Shown here piece by piece: positions 19,407 to 28,964 of a DNA stretch of 64,000 nucleotides (positions are counted from its first letter, which is position 1; each line of letters opens with the position of its first letter). Source of the DNA: Neptunicella marina. Lineage in GTDB: Bacteria; Pseudomonadota; Gammaproteobacteria; Enterobacterales; Alteromonadaceae. The notes under the pieces are model-generated. The model was not told the origin of the DNA, ran no database searches, and was given only the letters and a program-made list of their open reading frames with translations. The DNA is taken from positions 1 to 64,000 of the forward strand of contig NZ_JACNEP010000013.1 in assembly GCF_014270035.1 (NCBI RefSeq). The letters are read 5' to 3'. A program made the position numbers and the translations under genes.

Positions 19407-20241
19407 AGCCCTGCTCCAAAAACACGTCACGATTGCGCTGCACATAATCAGCAAATGAGCGAGCAGGGCGATTTAAGGCCTGAGACACACCATCTGCCAA
19501 TGATTCATTGCGTCCATCCAAAACCTGTGTGAACAAATACGTCAGCATCTGGATCACTTCATCGGGTACACCCATTTGTTGCAACGAAAGACTAAATTGC
19601 TCAACAGAAACAGGCTGAAAGCTCACGGTTTTACCTAATTCCTGACTAAACAGAGCCGCCAAATCTTCAAAACTCAATAATTCAGGACCGGTTAATTCAT
19701 ATAACTTATTTTGGTGGCCCGGCTCGGTAAGCGACGCCACAACCACATCTGCAATATCATTCACATCCACAAAAGGCTCTTTAACGAAACCCACCGGAAA
19801 AGCCAGTACGCCACTATCGAGCGCCACTTTAAACAGCCCTTCGTTAAAGTTCTGATTAAACCAGGCACAGCGCACTATGTTCCAGCTCAAACCACTTTGT
19901 TTAACAATGTCCTCACAAATTTGTGCGGCTTCTTCTCCTCGCCCAGAGAGCAATGTGATGTGCTCAACACCTTTTTGCCTGGCTAATTCACAAAACTGTT
20001 GAATATGCGCCGGCGCACTGGGCAGGGCTAAATCGGGAAAATAAGTCACGTAAGCGGCTTGAACCCCAGTTAACGCCGCATCCCAGCTTGAAGGTTGTTG
20101 CCAGTCGAAAAAAGTGTCGCTGCTGCGACTGGCTTTTCTCACCTCAATATTTTTATCAGTTAACAGGTTTACCACGCGGCTACCGGTTTTACCGTTTGCG
20201 CCCACGACTAAAATTGTTTGATTAGTATTTAACGTTGTCAT
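19399..20241 (-). CDS. NmrA-like NAD(P)-binding protein
   Basis: A 280-residue atypical short-chain dehydrogenase of the NmrA type. The dinucleotide-binding motif is ILVVGANGKTGSRVVNLL (about residues 10-27). HITLLSGRGEEAAQI, WNIVRCAWFNQNF and EPFVDVNDIADVV are NmrA/SDR landmarks, and the usual catalytic YxxxK is absent. Such proteins are redox sensors or quinone reductases. It is followed by the DUF1772 gene and faces the AraC-type regulator. Confidence 0.88.
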   Translation of the reverse strand: MTTLNTNQTILVVGANGKTGSRVVNLLTDKNIEVRKASRSSDTFFDWQQPSSWDAALTGVQAAYVTYFPDLALPSAPAHIQQFCELARQKGVEHITLLSGRGEEAAQICEDIVKQSGLSWNIVRCAWFNQNFNEGLFKVALDSGVLAFPVGFVKEPFVDVNDIADVVVASLTEPGHQNKLYELTGPELLSFEDLAALFSQELGKTVSFQPVSVEQFSLSLQQMGVPDEVIQMLTYLFTQVLDGRNESLADGVSQALNRPARSFADYVQRNRDVFLEQGYD

Positions 20242-20356
20242 TGCTCAGTTCTCCTTGAAAGATTAACAACAACTTTAAGAGAATCTATTGAACGATAAGT
20301 GGTAATAAGTGCTATTTTATGTGCAGATGGTACATAAAGTGCACACAGGAATTTAC

Positions 20357-21334
20357 ATGCAATTCGATATTCAGCAGCGTATCAGCCAACCTGTCACGCA
20401 GGATCCACTGGCAAATTTACTGCATACCCTGCAGCTGGATAGCGTGTTTTATACACGTTCCAGCTTAAGTGCGCCGTGGGGAGTCGCTATGCCACCTATC
20501 GAAAACAGCATGATGTTTCACTTGATAGTGGAAGGTGAAGTCCTGTTAGAGATAAACCAGCAAAGTTATCATCTGCAGGCAGGTGACTTTGTGATTTTGC
20601 CATTTGGACAAGGCCATATAATAAAAGATGCCAAAAACTCTCCTGCCGTGCCTCTGCATGACTTACCCATCAAAAACATAACACCACGTTACGAAACCCT
20701 TATTTATGGTGGCGGAGGTGCCCAGTGTGAACTAATTTGCGGCGCAGTGTTTTTTACCAACCCTCTAGTGAACAAGTTGATTAGTCTGTTACCTGTGGTG
20801 TTGCAAATTAGTCAAAATAATCCTCAGGCACAGCAAACCATCCAGCAATTAATTCAGATATTAGGTGCAGAGGCACAAAACATTGCATTAGGCGGCGAGG
20901 CAATTATCACCCGTTTAGCCGATATTCTGGTGATCCACGCAATACGCCAATATATTGATGAACAACAAAATATCGGCTGGCTTAAAGCGATGAAAGACAA
21001 ACGCATTGGTCGTGCGTTGCAGCTTATTCATCAGGCACCCGATACACAATGGACACTGATATCACTGGCAAATGAAGTGGGTATGTCGCGCACTGCATTT
21101 TCGCAACGTTTTAAATTATTGGTTGGAGAAACCCCACTGCACTACATCAGTCAGTGGCGCATGTCGCTGGCACATCAGCGTTTATCTATGACCAGTGACT
21201 CTATCCTGGAAATCGGCTTAGATTTAGGTTATCAGTCGGAATCGGCATTTTGTCGCGCCTTTAAAAAACTAAACGGGCACAGCCCGTCACAGGTTAGACG
21301 ACAAAAACGAATCGAGATTTCAAACTCCCACTAA
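20357..21334 (+). CDS. AraC-family transcriptional regulator with cupin sensor
   Basis: A 325-residue regulator. The N-terminal cupin-type domain (about residues 15-180) has GEVLLEINQQSYHLQAGDFV, typical of the cupin_6 group. The C-terminal AraC DNA-binding domain (about 215-315) has SLANEVGMSRTAFSQRFK and the second helix-turn-helix ILEIGLDLGYQSESAFCRAF. ATG 20357 has AGGA seven bases upstream; an in-frame GTG at 20309 is less likely. It diverges from the NmrA/DUF1772 operon, which it probably controls. Confidence 0.88.
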   Translation: MQFDIQQRISQPVTQDPLANLLHTLQLDSVFYTRSSLSAPWGVAMPPIENSMMFHLIVEGEVLLEINQQSYHLQAGDFVILPFGQGHIIKDAKNSPAVPLHDLPIKNITPRYETLIYGGGGAQCELICGAVFFTNPLVNKLISLLPVVLQISQNNPQAQQTIQQLIQILGAEAQNIALGGEAIITRLADILVIHAIRQYIDEQQNIGWLKAMKDKRIGRALQLIHQAPDTQWTLISLANEVGMSRTAFSQRFKLLVGETPLHYISQWRMSLAHQRLSMTSDSILEIGLDLGYQSESAFCRAFKKLNGHSPSQVRRQKRIEISNSH

Positions 21335-21336
21335 AC

Positions 21337-21681
21337 TTACAATGCACCACCATAAAACCAGGTATCAATTGCGGTTGTCACTACCACAATCAATAGAGAC
21401 TGCAAGGCCACCAAACCGCCTATTCTGGCGCCCAGGAGTGTATTGAGCTTAAACCACATTTTCCCCATTAAACTCAAACAAGCAATTGCAATGCTCAGCA
21501 TTAACAACATGGCTGCTGCCACAAATAAACCAAATAAAAATGAGGGTGTTGCTGCCGTTTCAAAGTGCATGCCCTCAGCAACTAAGTGCACACCGTCTGG
21601 CGCTTGCTGATACTGGAAATATGCGTAAACAACCATGACTATTAAACTGGCAATACACCAAAATAAACGGCTTTTAATCAA
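21337..21681 (-). CDS. Three-helix membrane protein of unknown function
   Basis: A 114-residue protein with an N-terminal helix (about 7-24), a middle helix (about 48-72) and a C-terminal helix (about 86-106). No recognised motif. It ends two bases from the convergent AraC gene and precedes an SRPBCC-like gene on the same strand. Confidence 0.65.
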   Translation of the reverse strand: MIKSRLFWCIASLIVMVVYAYFQYQQAPDGVHLVAEGMHFETAATPSFLFGLFVAAAMLLMLSIAIACLSLMGKMWFKLNTLLGARIGGLVALQSLLIVVVTTAIDTWFYGGAL

Positions 21682-21706
21682 AACAACACCCTCTTTTATT
21701 ACTCGA

Positions 21707-22102
21707 TTACAACTCTAAAATTCGTTTCAAACTTGCCAAATCGGCTAATACTGCCTGTTTATCAGCAGCAATTTGCTCAACGGTTTGTGAAGATTGAGCG
21801 ACTAATGTCAGCACCACATTACACGTGTCACCCGTTTGAATAACTCGCAATGGAACATACACCACACTGCCGTCAGGTTGTGTTACCCAATGATCAATCA
21901 CACCAAACGGATTATTTTCTGCAAAACGAATACTCACTTGCCCAAATGGCGCCTGCGCTATCCAGACACCGGCTTGCTCAATTAGTTCAGACCCAGTGAG
22001 CCCTGCGGCCCATAAAGGCAGATTTTTGGGATTGGCAATAAACTCGAATGCCCGACACTGCGGGCACCCAATAGATACTGACAAATGTTCGACATAACTC
22101 AT
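21707..22102 (-). CDS. SRPBCC-like protein (polyketide cyclase/START type)
   Basis: A 131-residue soluble protein with an SRPBCC-like pattern: the N-terminal CRAFEFIANPKNLPLWAAG resembles the usual vaFexlxdpxnlpxW start, and a mid-region GQVSIRFAENNPFGVIDHWV and a C-terminal helix follow. The family binds hydrophobic ligands; the ligand is unknown. I preferred ATG 22102 over TTG two codons upstream. A CPQC pair lies near the N-terminus. Confidence 0.65.
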   Translation of the reverse strand: MSYVEHLSVSIGCPQCRAFEFIANPKNLPLWAAGLTGSELIEQAGVWIAQAPFGQVSIRFAENNPFGVIDHWVTQPDGSVVYVPLRVIQTGDTCNVVLTLVAQSSQTVEQIAADKQAVLADLASLKRILEL

Positions 22103-22114
22103 CAGCAAACAGGA

Positions 22115-23221
22115 TTATTTGAACCAGCTTTTATCCACTGGCAAGGCAAATAACAAAGGTGCCATTTGCTCATAGAAAGGGCGGTTAACCTCACACTGAA
22201 TATTTTTCAGGTAATTCACTTTCCACGGATCATTGACCATCCATAAAATATTATCTTCCAGTGAGATCCCTTCAATGGAGGCATTATTCATCTTTTCCCA
22301 GTCTTTGCAGGATGATGGTGGATTCTCAACTTCAGCCCAGAATGCCAGTTTTATGATTTTGGCAGATTTCTCGCCAGCTAAATCGACAATCCATAACTGG
22401 TTGTTATTGCGTGCCATCGCCAGCAAATAACCGGGATGCTCAGCAGAATCACCCGGGTAAAAATCCAGCGCATTGATAGGATGATTACCGTCATCAATGC
22501 CCGGCAGTTTTAGCTTAGGATCCTGCACCTTGATAAAGTCTTCACTTTTCCAGAAATCAGCTGAGGACATATCCAGTTTAAAAATACGCGCTTGTGAACT
22601 GGCATCTTTTTCCAGCGCAATATACATCTGACGACCTTTAGCAAAGGTAATACCTTCAATACCGTCATTCGGGAAATTACCCACTTGCATCTCAGCCGCA
22701 AATTGCAACGGACGGACGTGAGTCATTTTCAATTCACCCTGGTCATTTAACGCTAAGCGCACCAGCAAAGTAGGAAATTCAGTTGAGCCAGTATTGTTCC
22801 ATTGTGTTTTGCATGCACCTTGTAACGGTGACATGCTGGCATCTTCAGTGATGGTGTAAAACACTTTGTCGTTATCCGGGTCGACTGTCAGCGCTTCTAA
22901 ATCAGGTGTATCAGCCAGATAATCCGCAAAACAACTTTGGTTCAGACTTTCAGCCAAAGTAAAACGCATCGCGCCCGGCAATAAACGCGCAGAATTTTGA
23001 TCGATTAAGTGCAACACACCTTGCTGCGATAACATAGCGCTGCGATCAGCAAGTGTTACCAGATGACCACGCCAATGAGTTAAACCCGATGGTTGTGGAT
23101 CGGCCATAATCTTGCCCTGGGGATCTTTAATCCAGCGCCCTTGCACATCAATAATGTCGTCAGCTATCACCGAAGCCGAAATAAGAGCCAGCAATAAACC
23201 AACCTGTTTAATTAATTTCAT
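22115..23221 (-). CDS. Exported beta-propeller-like protein
   Basis: A 368-residue exported protein with a signal peptide (LIKQVGLLLALISASVIA, about residues 3-20). The repeated blade-like segments LEALTVDPDNDKVFYTIT, IEGITFAKGRQMYIAL and IEGISLEDNILWMVND resemble the esterase-like-activity-of-phytase (SdiA/YjiK-like) propellers. Three cysteines near the C-terminus could form disulfides. Enzymatic activity is unproven. It lies 17 bases downstream of the DUF885 gene. Confidence 0.65.
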   Translation of the reverse strand: MKLIKQVGLLLALISASVIADDIIDVQGRWIKDPQGKIMADPQPSGLTHWRGHLVTLADRSAMLSQQGVLHLIDQNSARLLPGAMRFTLAESLNQSCFADYLADTPDLEALTVDPDNDKVFYTITEDASMSPLQGACKTQWNNTGSTEFPTLLVRLALNDQGELKMTHVRPLQFAAEMQVGNFPNDGIEGITFAKGRQMYIALEKDASSQARIFKLDMSSADFWKSEDFIKVQDPKLKLPGIDDGNHPINALDFYPGDSAEHPGYLLAMARNNNQLWIVDLAGEKSAKIIKLAFWAEVENPPSSCKDWEKMNNASIEGISLEDNILWMVNDPWKVNYLKNIQCEVNRPFYEQMAPLLFALPVDKSWFK

Positions 23222-23246
23222 TTCATTCAACTTTTATAAAACGTAA

Positions 23247-24530
23247 TTACCAGTCTAACGATGAAGGAAGACGCGGAGATGACAATAACTGGGTAAAACG
23301 TGCCCAACGTTCGTTCTGATCATCCGTGGTTTCCACATATTGTTTGATCAGATCACGTCCCCAATTGTAGTTAATCACGTAGGCACCATAGGTATCAAAA
23401 AAGCGCACACGCTGCGTGGCTTTTTCTTTGGTAGCAAAACTGTATTTCTGTAACAGGCTGACAGCTTTGGTTTTATCAATCTCACCGTTAATGTACATAC
23501 GTGCCACCTCATTACTGGCATAACCAAGTTTTGCGGTTAACTCACCAAAACGCTCAAACCTGGCATTAAGTGCTGGGTCAATGCCGGCGATCGGAAACAA
23601 TACATTTTTTTCAAATTCTGCTTTTTGTTTGCCCGGAAACGCCAGTTGAATACCGTAATTGGCGCTACCTTCGGCAATTAAAGACTGCGGGCTAAATAGC
23701 GGATAAACACTGTATTCCACCCAGTTACGTTCTTTTACCAGATTCTGTTCAAGTAACGCATTGTAGGTATGATGGCCGGGATAGCCTTCGTGGCAACCCA
23801 GATCAACAGCGCGCGAAATATCAATCGGATATTCAGTGTTTACCTGAATCAGGCTATAAGCATCACCTTTATACCAGTTATAACCGCTCCAGGGTTTATC
23901 AGTGACATATTCCAGCGTGAAATTTTCATTTGGTAACAGCTTAATATGCTGTTTGGTACGATCTCGACATTCCTGAATCGCGCGGTCAAACACCGCCTGT
24001 AATTTATCAGCCGGGATTTCGAATTGTTTTTTAAACGCTGCAATGCGCTCAGCGATAGGGCCTTCACCCGGCAACATGGCTTCCACTTCAGCCACCAGCG
24101 GATCAAAGTCAGTTAATTTATTATGCGGGGCTTCGGTGTCATACAACTCGCGGCTTTGCGCATCAAAGTCGAGCTTTTCGTCACCGGATAAATTTTTACC
24201 AAAGCCAATTAAAGCCACCAGCTGCTGATCGAGATAATACAATCGTAAGCGCTGCATTAGCGGCGTATGTTCACTCGCCTTTGGTAATTCACCTCGTAAT
24301 ATTTCGGCGTCGCTAACAATCTGTGCAACAGGAATGTTTTTTCCTTTGGCCTGCTCTGCCCACGCTTCAGGGCCGTAATAGGCGTCAACATATCCACCAT
24401 CATGTTGCCCCATGGCTAAGACCAATTTAACGTATTGCTCGGCGATTTGGTCAATCGATTGCGCGGCGGCTGCGCTATAAGTAGAAATCATCATAAAAAT
24501 TATCGTGCTGAAAATGGCGATTTTTTTCAT
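23247..24530 (-). CDS. Exported DUF885-family metalloprotein
   Basis: A 427-residue protein with a signal peptide (MKKIAIFSTIIFMMISTYSA). The motif HEGYPGHHTYNALL matches the HExYPGH signature of DUF885 proteins, thought to be zinc peptidases because it resembles HExxH. The downstream SLIAEGSANYGIQL supplies a likely Glu ligand. The family's substrates are largely unknown. Probably cotranscribed with the propeller gene that follows. Confidence 0.82.
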   Translation of the reverse strand: MKKIAIFSTIIFMMISTYSAAAAQSIDQIAEQYVKLVLAMGQHDGGYVDAYYGPEAWAEQAKGKNIPVAQIVSDAEILRGELPKASEHTPLMQRLRLYYLDQQLVALIGFGKNLSGDEKLDFDAQSRELYDTEAPHNKLTDFDPLVAEVEAMLPGEGPIAERIAAFKKQFEIPADKLQAVFDRAIQECRDRTKQHIKLLPNENFTLEYVTDKPWSGYNWYKGDAYSLIQVNTEYPIDISRAVDLGCHEGYPGHHTYNALLEQNLVKERNWVEYSVYPLFSPQSLIAEGSANYGIQLAFPGKQKAEFEKNVLFPIAGIDPALNARFERFGELTAKLGYASNEVARMYINGEIDKTKAVSLLQKYSFATKEKATQRVRFFDTYGAYVINYNWGRDLIKQYVETTDDQNERWARFTQLLSSPRLPSSLDW

Positions 24531-24827
24531 TGTTATCAGTGCCTGTTACTCTGTGTGACTCGAATTTTTCAATCTAAATATCTTTGATGCGTTGTACGCT
24601 ATGCAGCATAACAATCTATATAAACAGAGGCCAATAAAGAGTGACCGATATTACTGAAGGCGACAGGTTTGCATCAAGCATATTTAGAGGCTTTAGATCA
24701 TAAAATGTTTCAGCGCTGTAACAACATATGTTCATCCTGTCAGCAGGCTATTTATCGAAAAAATATTGGCTAATTATGCGACGGCCATAATCTGTCAGTG
24801 CTTCCACACAATAATTAAGGAAAATTT

Positions 24828-25583
24828 ATGAGATTACACCTACGCTCATCGCTCACGTTATTATTCGCGTTGCTCGCTTGCGTTACACAAGCCGCTGAAC
24901 CACAAACACAATTCAGCCATTTATCAGCCGGTGATTATCACACCGGTACCAGCAAGTTTTTGGTATATACAGAAGATAAAGACGGCAATTTGTTCCGTCC
25001 AATGGCGCTGTGGTATCGCACCACCAGCATCGAAGATTACCAGGGACAACCTCATGTAAAAATCACTCAACACTGGAAAAGCACAGACAAAAAACAAGTG
25101 CGGGATATTGTGTCTTACAATCGCATTAGCGATTTTGCGCCCGTTTACCAAACGATTTCCAATCCAGAGCGTGGCACGGCGGCGTTTGTTTTTAGCGACG
25201 ACATGATTGCCGGCGATAAAACGCTAACAAATAACAAAGTGGCTGATTTCTCGATGGCAGCCAGCAATGGCACACTCAACTGGGAACTGGATATTGAAAC
25301 CTTTGCGCTACTGGACTTGCAACAAGGCAAAACCTTCAATCTGAATTTTTATCATCCGGGTTCAAAAACACCACCTTCACTGTATCAATACAAAGTCATT
25401 GGTAGCGAAAAAATTGCCAATGCCGACGGCTCTGTCAGCGACTGCTGGATGCTGAAAATCGATTACAACAAAGATGCCTTTGCGACTTTCTGGTTAAGCA
25501 AAGACTCACACCAGTTAATGAAAATGGAAGAAATCTGGCAAGGCATCAAACGTTATAAAGTACGTTTACCGGCAGATTATTAG
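24828..25583 (+). CDS. Exported protein, DUF3108-like
   Basis: A 251-residue periplasmic protein with a signal peptide (LTLLFALLACVTQAAEP, cleaved near residue 23). The body is beta-rich; a C-terminal segment WMLKIDYNKDAFATFWLSKD followed by HQLMKMEE resembles DUF3108 and related outer-envelope proteins. Function unknown. It starts behind AAGGAAAA. The 24531-24827 gap before it holds no gene that I can see. Confidence 0.6.
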   Translation: MRLHLRSSLTLLFALLACVTQAAEPQTQFSHLSAGDYHTGTSKFLVYTEDKDGNLFRPMALWYRTTSIEDYQGQPHVKITQHWKSTDKKQVRDIVSYNRISDFAPVYQTISNPERGTAAFVFSDDMIAGDKTLTNNKVADFSMAASNGTLNWELDIETFALLDLQQGKTFNLNFYHPGSKTPPSLYQYKVIGSEKIANADGSVSDCWMLKIDYNKDAFATFWLSKDSHQLMKMEEIWQGIKRYKVRLPADY

Positions 25584-25603
25584 GTTAATATTACTGACCT
25601 AAT
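25579..25603. terminator. Hairpin between convergent genes
   Basis: ATTAGGT and ACCTAAT form a seven-pair stem around 11 bases, overlapping the 24828 gene's stop codon. A weak bidirectional terminator is possible; the T run is poor. Confidence 0.35.
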
Positions 25604-26196
25604 CCCAGCCCGATTTGCTGCATATAAGCAATTAAGCCTTGTGCCTCCAGCGACGATGATTGCGCAAGGCTTGTTGCAACCCCCAATTGCTGGGCATTAG
25701 GTTTATGCTGCCCCAGCTTCACCCGGCTCTCTACGACATCTACCTCGATTCGAATACCACGAATAGCGTTACTAAGCTTTTGACGATACCCGGCAGAAAT
25801 ATAATTTTCGTCGTGTAATAACTTAGGTTCCATTTGCTTAAGTAATGCGTCCATGCCCAGTTGCATATCATCGTTATCACAAATACTGGCGGTACCGCTT
25901 AAATGCACCACTGCATAATTCCATGTGGGCACATTGGGTGCCGCCTGATACCAGTATGGTGAAATATAGGCATGAGGCTGATTAAACACCGCTTTGACTT
26001 TAGCGCCTTCTAATTGCTTTAGCTGAGGATTATTGCGCGCCAGATGACCCATTAATATCATTGCGTTTTCACTGGTTTGCATAAGTACCAAAGGTAAATG
26101 TGTCACCTGTAAATCTTCAGTCATCAATATGGCGAACGGGAACTGAGTAACAAATTCCACCACTTGCTGATGCTCCATCTCAATCACGGGTTTCAT
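25591..26196 (-). CDS. PaiB-type FMN-binding protein
   Basis: A 201-residue protein of the PaiB family (FMN-binding negative transcriptional regulators). Typical segments are FAILMTEDLQVTHLPLVLM, GHLARNNPQLKQLEGAKV and the hallmark HAYISPYWYQAAPNVPTWNY. PaiB in Bacillus is associated with PaiA, an acetyltransferase; no paiA is adjacent here. It lies 19 bases after a glutamine amidotransferase gene on the same strand. Confidence 0.88.
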   Translation of the reverse strand: MKPVIEMEHQQVVEFVTQFPFAILMTEDLQVTHLPLVLMQTSENAMILMGHLARNNPQLKQLEGAKVKAVFNQPHAYISPYWYQAAPNVPTWNYAVVHLSGTASICDNDDMQLGMDALLKQMEPKLLHDENYISAGYRQKLSNAIRGIRIEVDVVESRVKLGQHKPNAQQLGVATSLAQSSSLEAQGLIAYMQQIGLGLGQ

Positions 26197-26215
26197 TAAT
26201 TTTTGTCGTTCCTGT

Positions 26216-26914
26216 TTAAAGCGATAGCCAGTGGCGGATAATATGATCCATCTGTTGATTTAGCAGCTTAAATTGTTGTTCTGAGGCCAACATTTTCCCG
26301 GCATTTTGCACATATGCACTGCCATCCAGTTCATGGCCACAATGCTGAATTAATTGTTTAACCGACTGCTGGGTACTTTCTAAATGGAATTGCAAAGCAA
26401 CAACCTTATCCAGATACAAAAATCCCTGTAATAAACAGGCTTCACTGGTGGCAACCGCCACGGCACCACCGGGTAAACTGAAGGTTTCGCCATGCCAGTG
26501 GAAAGCGCTCATGGTAGCGGGCAATAACTCAGCCAGCCAGGTCAGCTCGGCTTCGGCAGTTAAACGAATATCGTGCCAGCCTATTTCTTTATATGGATTA
26601 GCTGAAATCTCTGCGCCAAGCACGCTGGCAATCAATTGTGCACCCAGGCAAATGCCAAACACTTTTTTATCCGCCGCAATGGCCTGACTAATTAATTGTT
26701 TTTCCGTCGCCAGCCATGGGTATTGTTTTTCATCATGTATGCTCATTGGGCCACCCATCACAATCAAACAATCAAATTGCTCAATATCAGGTAGCGATGA
26801 GTTTTCATACAAGGCAACTTTTTGCACGGAACATCCCTGCCCGGCTAAAGTGTCAGCAATACTGCCTAACCCTTCAAAGGGAACGTGTTGTAAATAACAT
26901 ACTCGTTGCTGCAT
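26216..26914 (-). CDS. Class I glutamine amidotransferase-like protein
   Basis: A 232-residue cytosolic protein with a GATase1 domain. The nucleophile elbow is VFGICLGAQLIASVLG, with the catalytic Cys. The other triad residues lie in LQFHLEST (His and Glu). DCLIVMGGPMSIHDE is the oxyanion region. It resembles GuaA-like stand-alone amidotransferases. The start is uncertain: MQQRVCYLQHV (26914) fits the family best, and an upstream in-frame ATG (26965) would add 17 residues. Confidence 0.85.
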   Translation of the reverse strand: MQQRVCYLQHVPFEGLGSIADTLAGQGCSVQKVALYENSSLPDIEQFDCLIVMGGPMSIHDEKQYPWLATEKQLISQAIAADKKVFGICLGAQLIASVLGAEISANPYKEIGWHDIRLTAEAELTWLAELLPATMSAFHWHGETFSLPGGAVAVATSEACLLQGFLYLDKVVALQFHLESTQQSVKQLIQHCGHELDGSAYVQNAGKMLASEQQFKLLNQQMDHIIRHWLSL

Positions 26915-26998
26915 CAGGTTTGCTCGCACTAAAAAAGTCATTAGTATAAATAACTTAACAGCCACAAATAATTATTTCGACCTGAACAAGGATTTAAA

Positions 26999-27691
26999 AT
27001 GAAAACCATTGGCCTGATTGGTGGCATGAGCTGGGAAAGCAGTCTGCATTACTACCGTTTAATTAATCAGCAGGTAAAACAACAGTTAGGTGGTTTGCAT
27101 TCTGCCAGGGTCATCCTTAACTCTTTGGATTTTGCCCCTATCGAACAATTACAACGCGAACAAAACTGGGATGCCATGGCGCTAATACTGGTAGATATGG
27201 CCGAATCGCTGCAAAAAGCCGGTGCCGATTGTGTGCTGATTTGTACCAACACCATGCATAAAGTGGCGGTTCAGGTGGCAGATGCCGTATCGATTCCACT
27301 GCTGCACATTGCTGATGTCACCGCTAACGCGATTAAACAACAAGGATTACAGAGCATTGCACTTTTGGGCACCGCCTACACCATGGAACAGGATTTTATT
27401 AAACAACGTTTAGCCAGTGTGGGCTTAAAAGTGGTGATCCCGGATGAAACTCAACGCAAGTTAGTGCATAAAGTGATTTATGAGGAATTATGTCAGGGCG
27501 AGATAAAAACGGAATCGCGCAAGGCCTATGTGGACATTATTGAATCATTGCAACAACAGGGTGCACAAGGTGTGATTTTAGGCTGTACCGAAATCGGTTT
27601 ATTAATCGAACCTCAACATGTCTCCATGCCGTTATTTGATACCACTGCCATTCATGCTCAGGCTGCGGTTAATTTTGCTTTAGTTGACTGA
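26999..27691 (+). CDS. Aspartate/glutamate racemase family protein
   Basis: A 230-residue cofactor-independent racemase resembling E. coli RacD/YgeA. It begins with GLIGGMSWESSLHYY. The two catalytic cysteines are in VLICTNTMHK (about residue 81) and ILGCTEIGLL (about 194). Exact substrate unproven. It starts behind AAGGA, and its 3' end overlaps the convergent acetyltransferase gene by 12 bases. Confidence 0.9.
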   Translation: MKTIGLIGGMSWESSLHYYRLINQQVKQQLGGLHSARVILNSLDFAPIEQLQREQNWDAMALILVDMAESLQKAGADCVLICTNTMHKVAVQVADAVSIPLLHIADVTANAIKQQGLQSIALLGTAYTMEQDFIKQRLASVGLKVVIPDETQRKLVHKVIYEELCQGEIKTESRKAYVDIIESLQQQGAQGVILGCTEIGLLIEPQHVSMPLFDTTAIHAQAAVNFALVD

Positions 27692-28129
27692 ATGTTTTAG
27701 AACCGGTTTGCAAAGATAATATTCATATTGGTCTTCACTTTCCTGTTCAAAACCAAGACGGTAATACAAATGTTTAGCCGGGTTCTCTTTTAATACCGAC
27801 AAGCGCACCGGCAAATTAAGCTCGTTAGCCTGTTGCATAATATCTTGCAGGATGGCCTTACCTAATCCCTTACCTTGTGTAGAAGGCATCAGCTGCAACT
27901 GGGCGATTTTAATTTCGTTGTCGGTTTGCCAGTACTTAAGCATACCGACAGCTTGTTCATCAATGAGTATCAGGTGTACATGCTCGAAGTGAACCTGAAT
28001 ACGTTTGAGGTGTTCCTCATCATCCAGAAAAATACCCGCAGTGTGCAGATGCTGTTGCATGCTCAATTTGCGTAACTTAAGTAAAAAACCTAAATCCTGC
28101 TCTGTTGCAGGGATCAATTTATACGTCAC
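27680..28129 (-). CDS. GNAT-family N-acetyltransferase
   Basis: A 149-residue single-domain GNAT protein. The acetyl-CoA-binding motif A is QLQLMPSTQGKGLGKAILQD (Q-x-x-G-x-G/A type), followed by LSVLKENPAKHLYYRLGF, the usual motif B. Acceptor unknown. It overlaps the upstream sulfurtransferase by 11 bases and so belongs to the minus-strand group 30189-27680. Confidence 0.88.
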   Translation of the reverse strand: MTYKLIPATEQDLGFLLKLRKLSMQQHLHTAGIFLDDEEHLKRIQVHFEHVHLILIDEQAVGMLKYWQTDNEIKIAQLQLMPSTQGKGLGKAILQDIMQQANELNLPVRLSVLKENPAKHLYYRLGFEQESEDQYEYYLCKPVLKHSVN

Positions 28130-28949
28130 CGTTAACCTCTATTGGCCATTGTCCGTTGCCCCATTCCGCCCATGATGCATCGTATAATTTGAGGTTTTGG
28201 AAACCACACTCGGCGGCGGCTAATAACACCACACAAGCAGTTACACCAGATCCGCAGCTCGCTACCAGGGTATTATCCGGCGAGATACCCTGTTGCTCAA
28301 ATAAAGCCCGTAATTCATTGGGCGCATGCAATAACCCATTGTGCGAACACTGTGTAAAAGGAATGTTTTTAGCCCCGGGGATATGACCACTGTGCAGGCC
28401 CTTACGCGGTTCGGCTACCTGTCCGCAAAAGCGTGCGGCGCCTCTGGCATCAACCTTGTTTAACGTACCATTAGATAAATCAGCCAGAATGTCTTCAGCT
28501 GAGACAAGTGCAGACTGATTCAGCACGGCCTTAAAGTTCCCCTCTTCAGCGGCTGAACTGTGCTGTTGGGCGGTAGCAAAACCTTGTTTTAACCAGTTTG
28601 GTAATCCGCCATCCAGTACCGAAATATGTTTCAATCCAAATATTGTTCCCATCCACCAGGCACGGGGAGCAGAATACAAGCCGATATTGTCGTACACCAC
28701 AACATGGCTGTTCACCGATACACCGAGCTTACGCATCATTGCGCTATATTGCATCGCCGAAGGTAGTGCATGAGGAAGTGGATTAGCAGCATCACTAAAT
28801 TGCTCAATATCGAAACGCAACGCCCCCGGGATGACCTCATCTGACACCTGCTGTTCAAACCCCACCGGCGCCATACTGGCATCCAGAATCACCACATTTT
28901 TGTCAGTCAGATGTTCGTGCAACCATTGTGCACTTACCATATTAGTCAT
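28119..28949 (-). CDS. sseA: Sulfurtransferase, 3-mercaptopyruvate type
   Basis: A 276-residue two-domain rhodanese. The N-terminal inactive domain (about 1-135) includes MAPVGFEQQVSDEVIPGA. The C-terminal catalytic domain has HIPGAKNIPF and the active-site loop CGSGVTACVV (about residue 234). CGSGVT is the loop of 3-mercaptopyruvate sulfurtransferases rather than thiosulfate rhodaneses. The enzyme moves sulfur to thiols or cyanide. Confidence 0.9.
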   Translation of the reverse strand: MTNMVSAQWLHEHLTDKNVVILDASMAPVGFEQQVSDEVIPGALRFDIEQFSDAANPLPHALPSAMQYSAMMRKLGVSVNSHVVVYDNIGLYSAPRAWWMGTIFGLKHISVLDGGLPNWLKQGFATAQQHSSAAEEGNFKAVLNQSALVSAEDILADLSNGTLNKVDARGAARFCGQVAEPRKGLHSGHIPGAKNIPFTQCSHNGLLHAPNELRALFEQQGISPDNTLVASCGSGVTACVVLLAAAECGFQNLKLYDASWAEWGNGQWPIEVNGDV

Positions 28950-28964
28950 GGCTTTTTTCCTGTA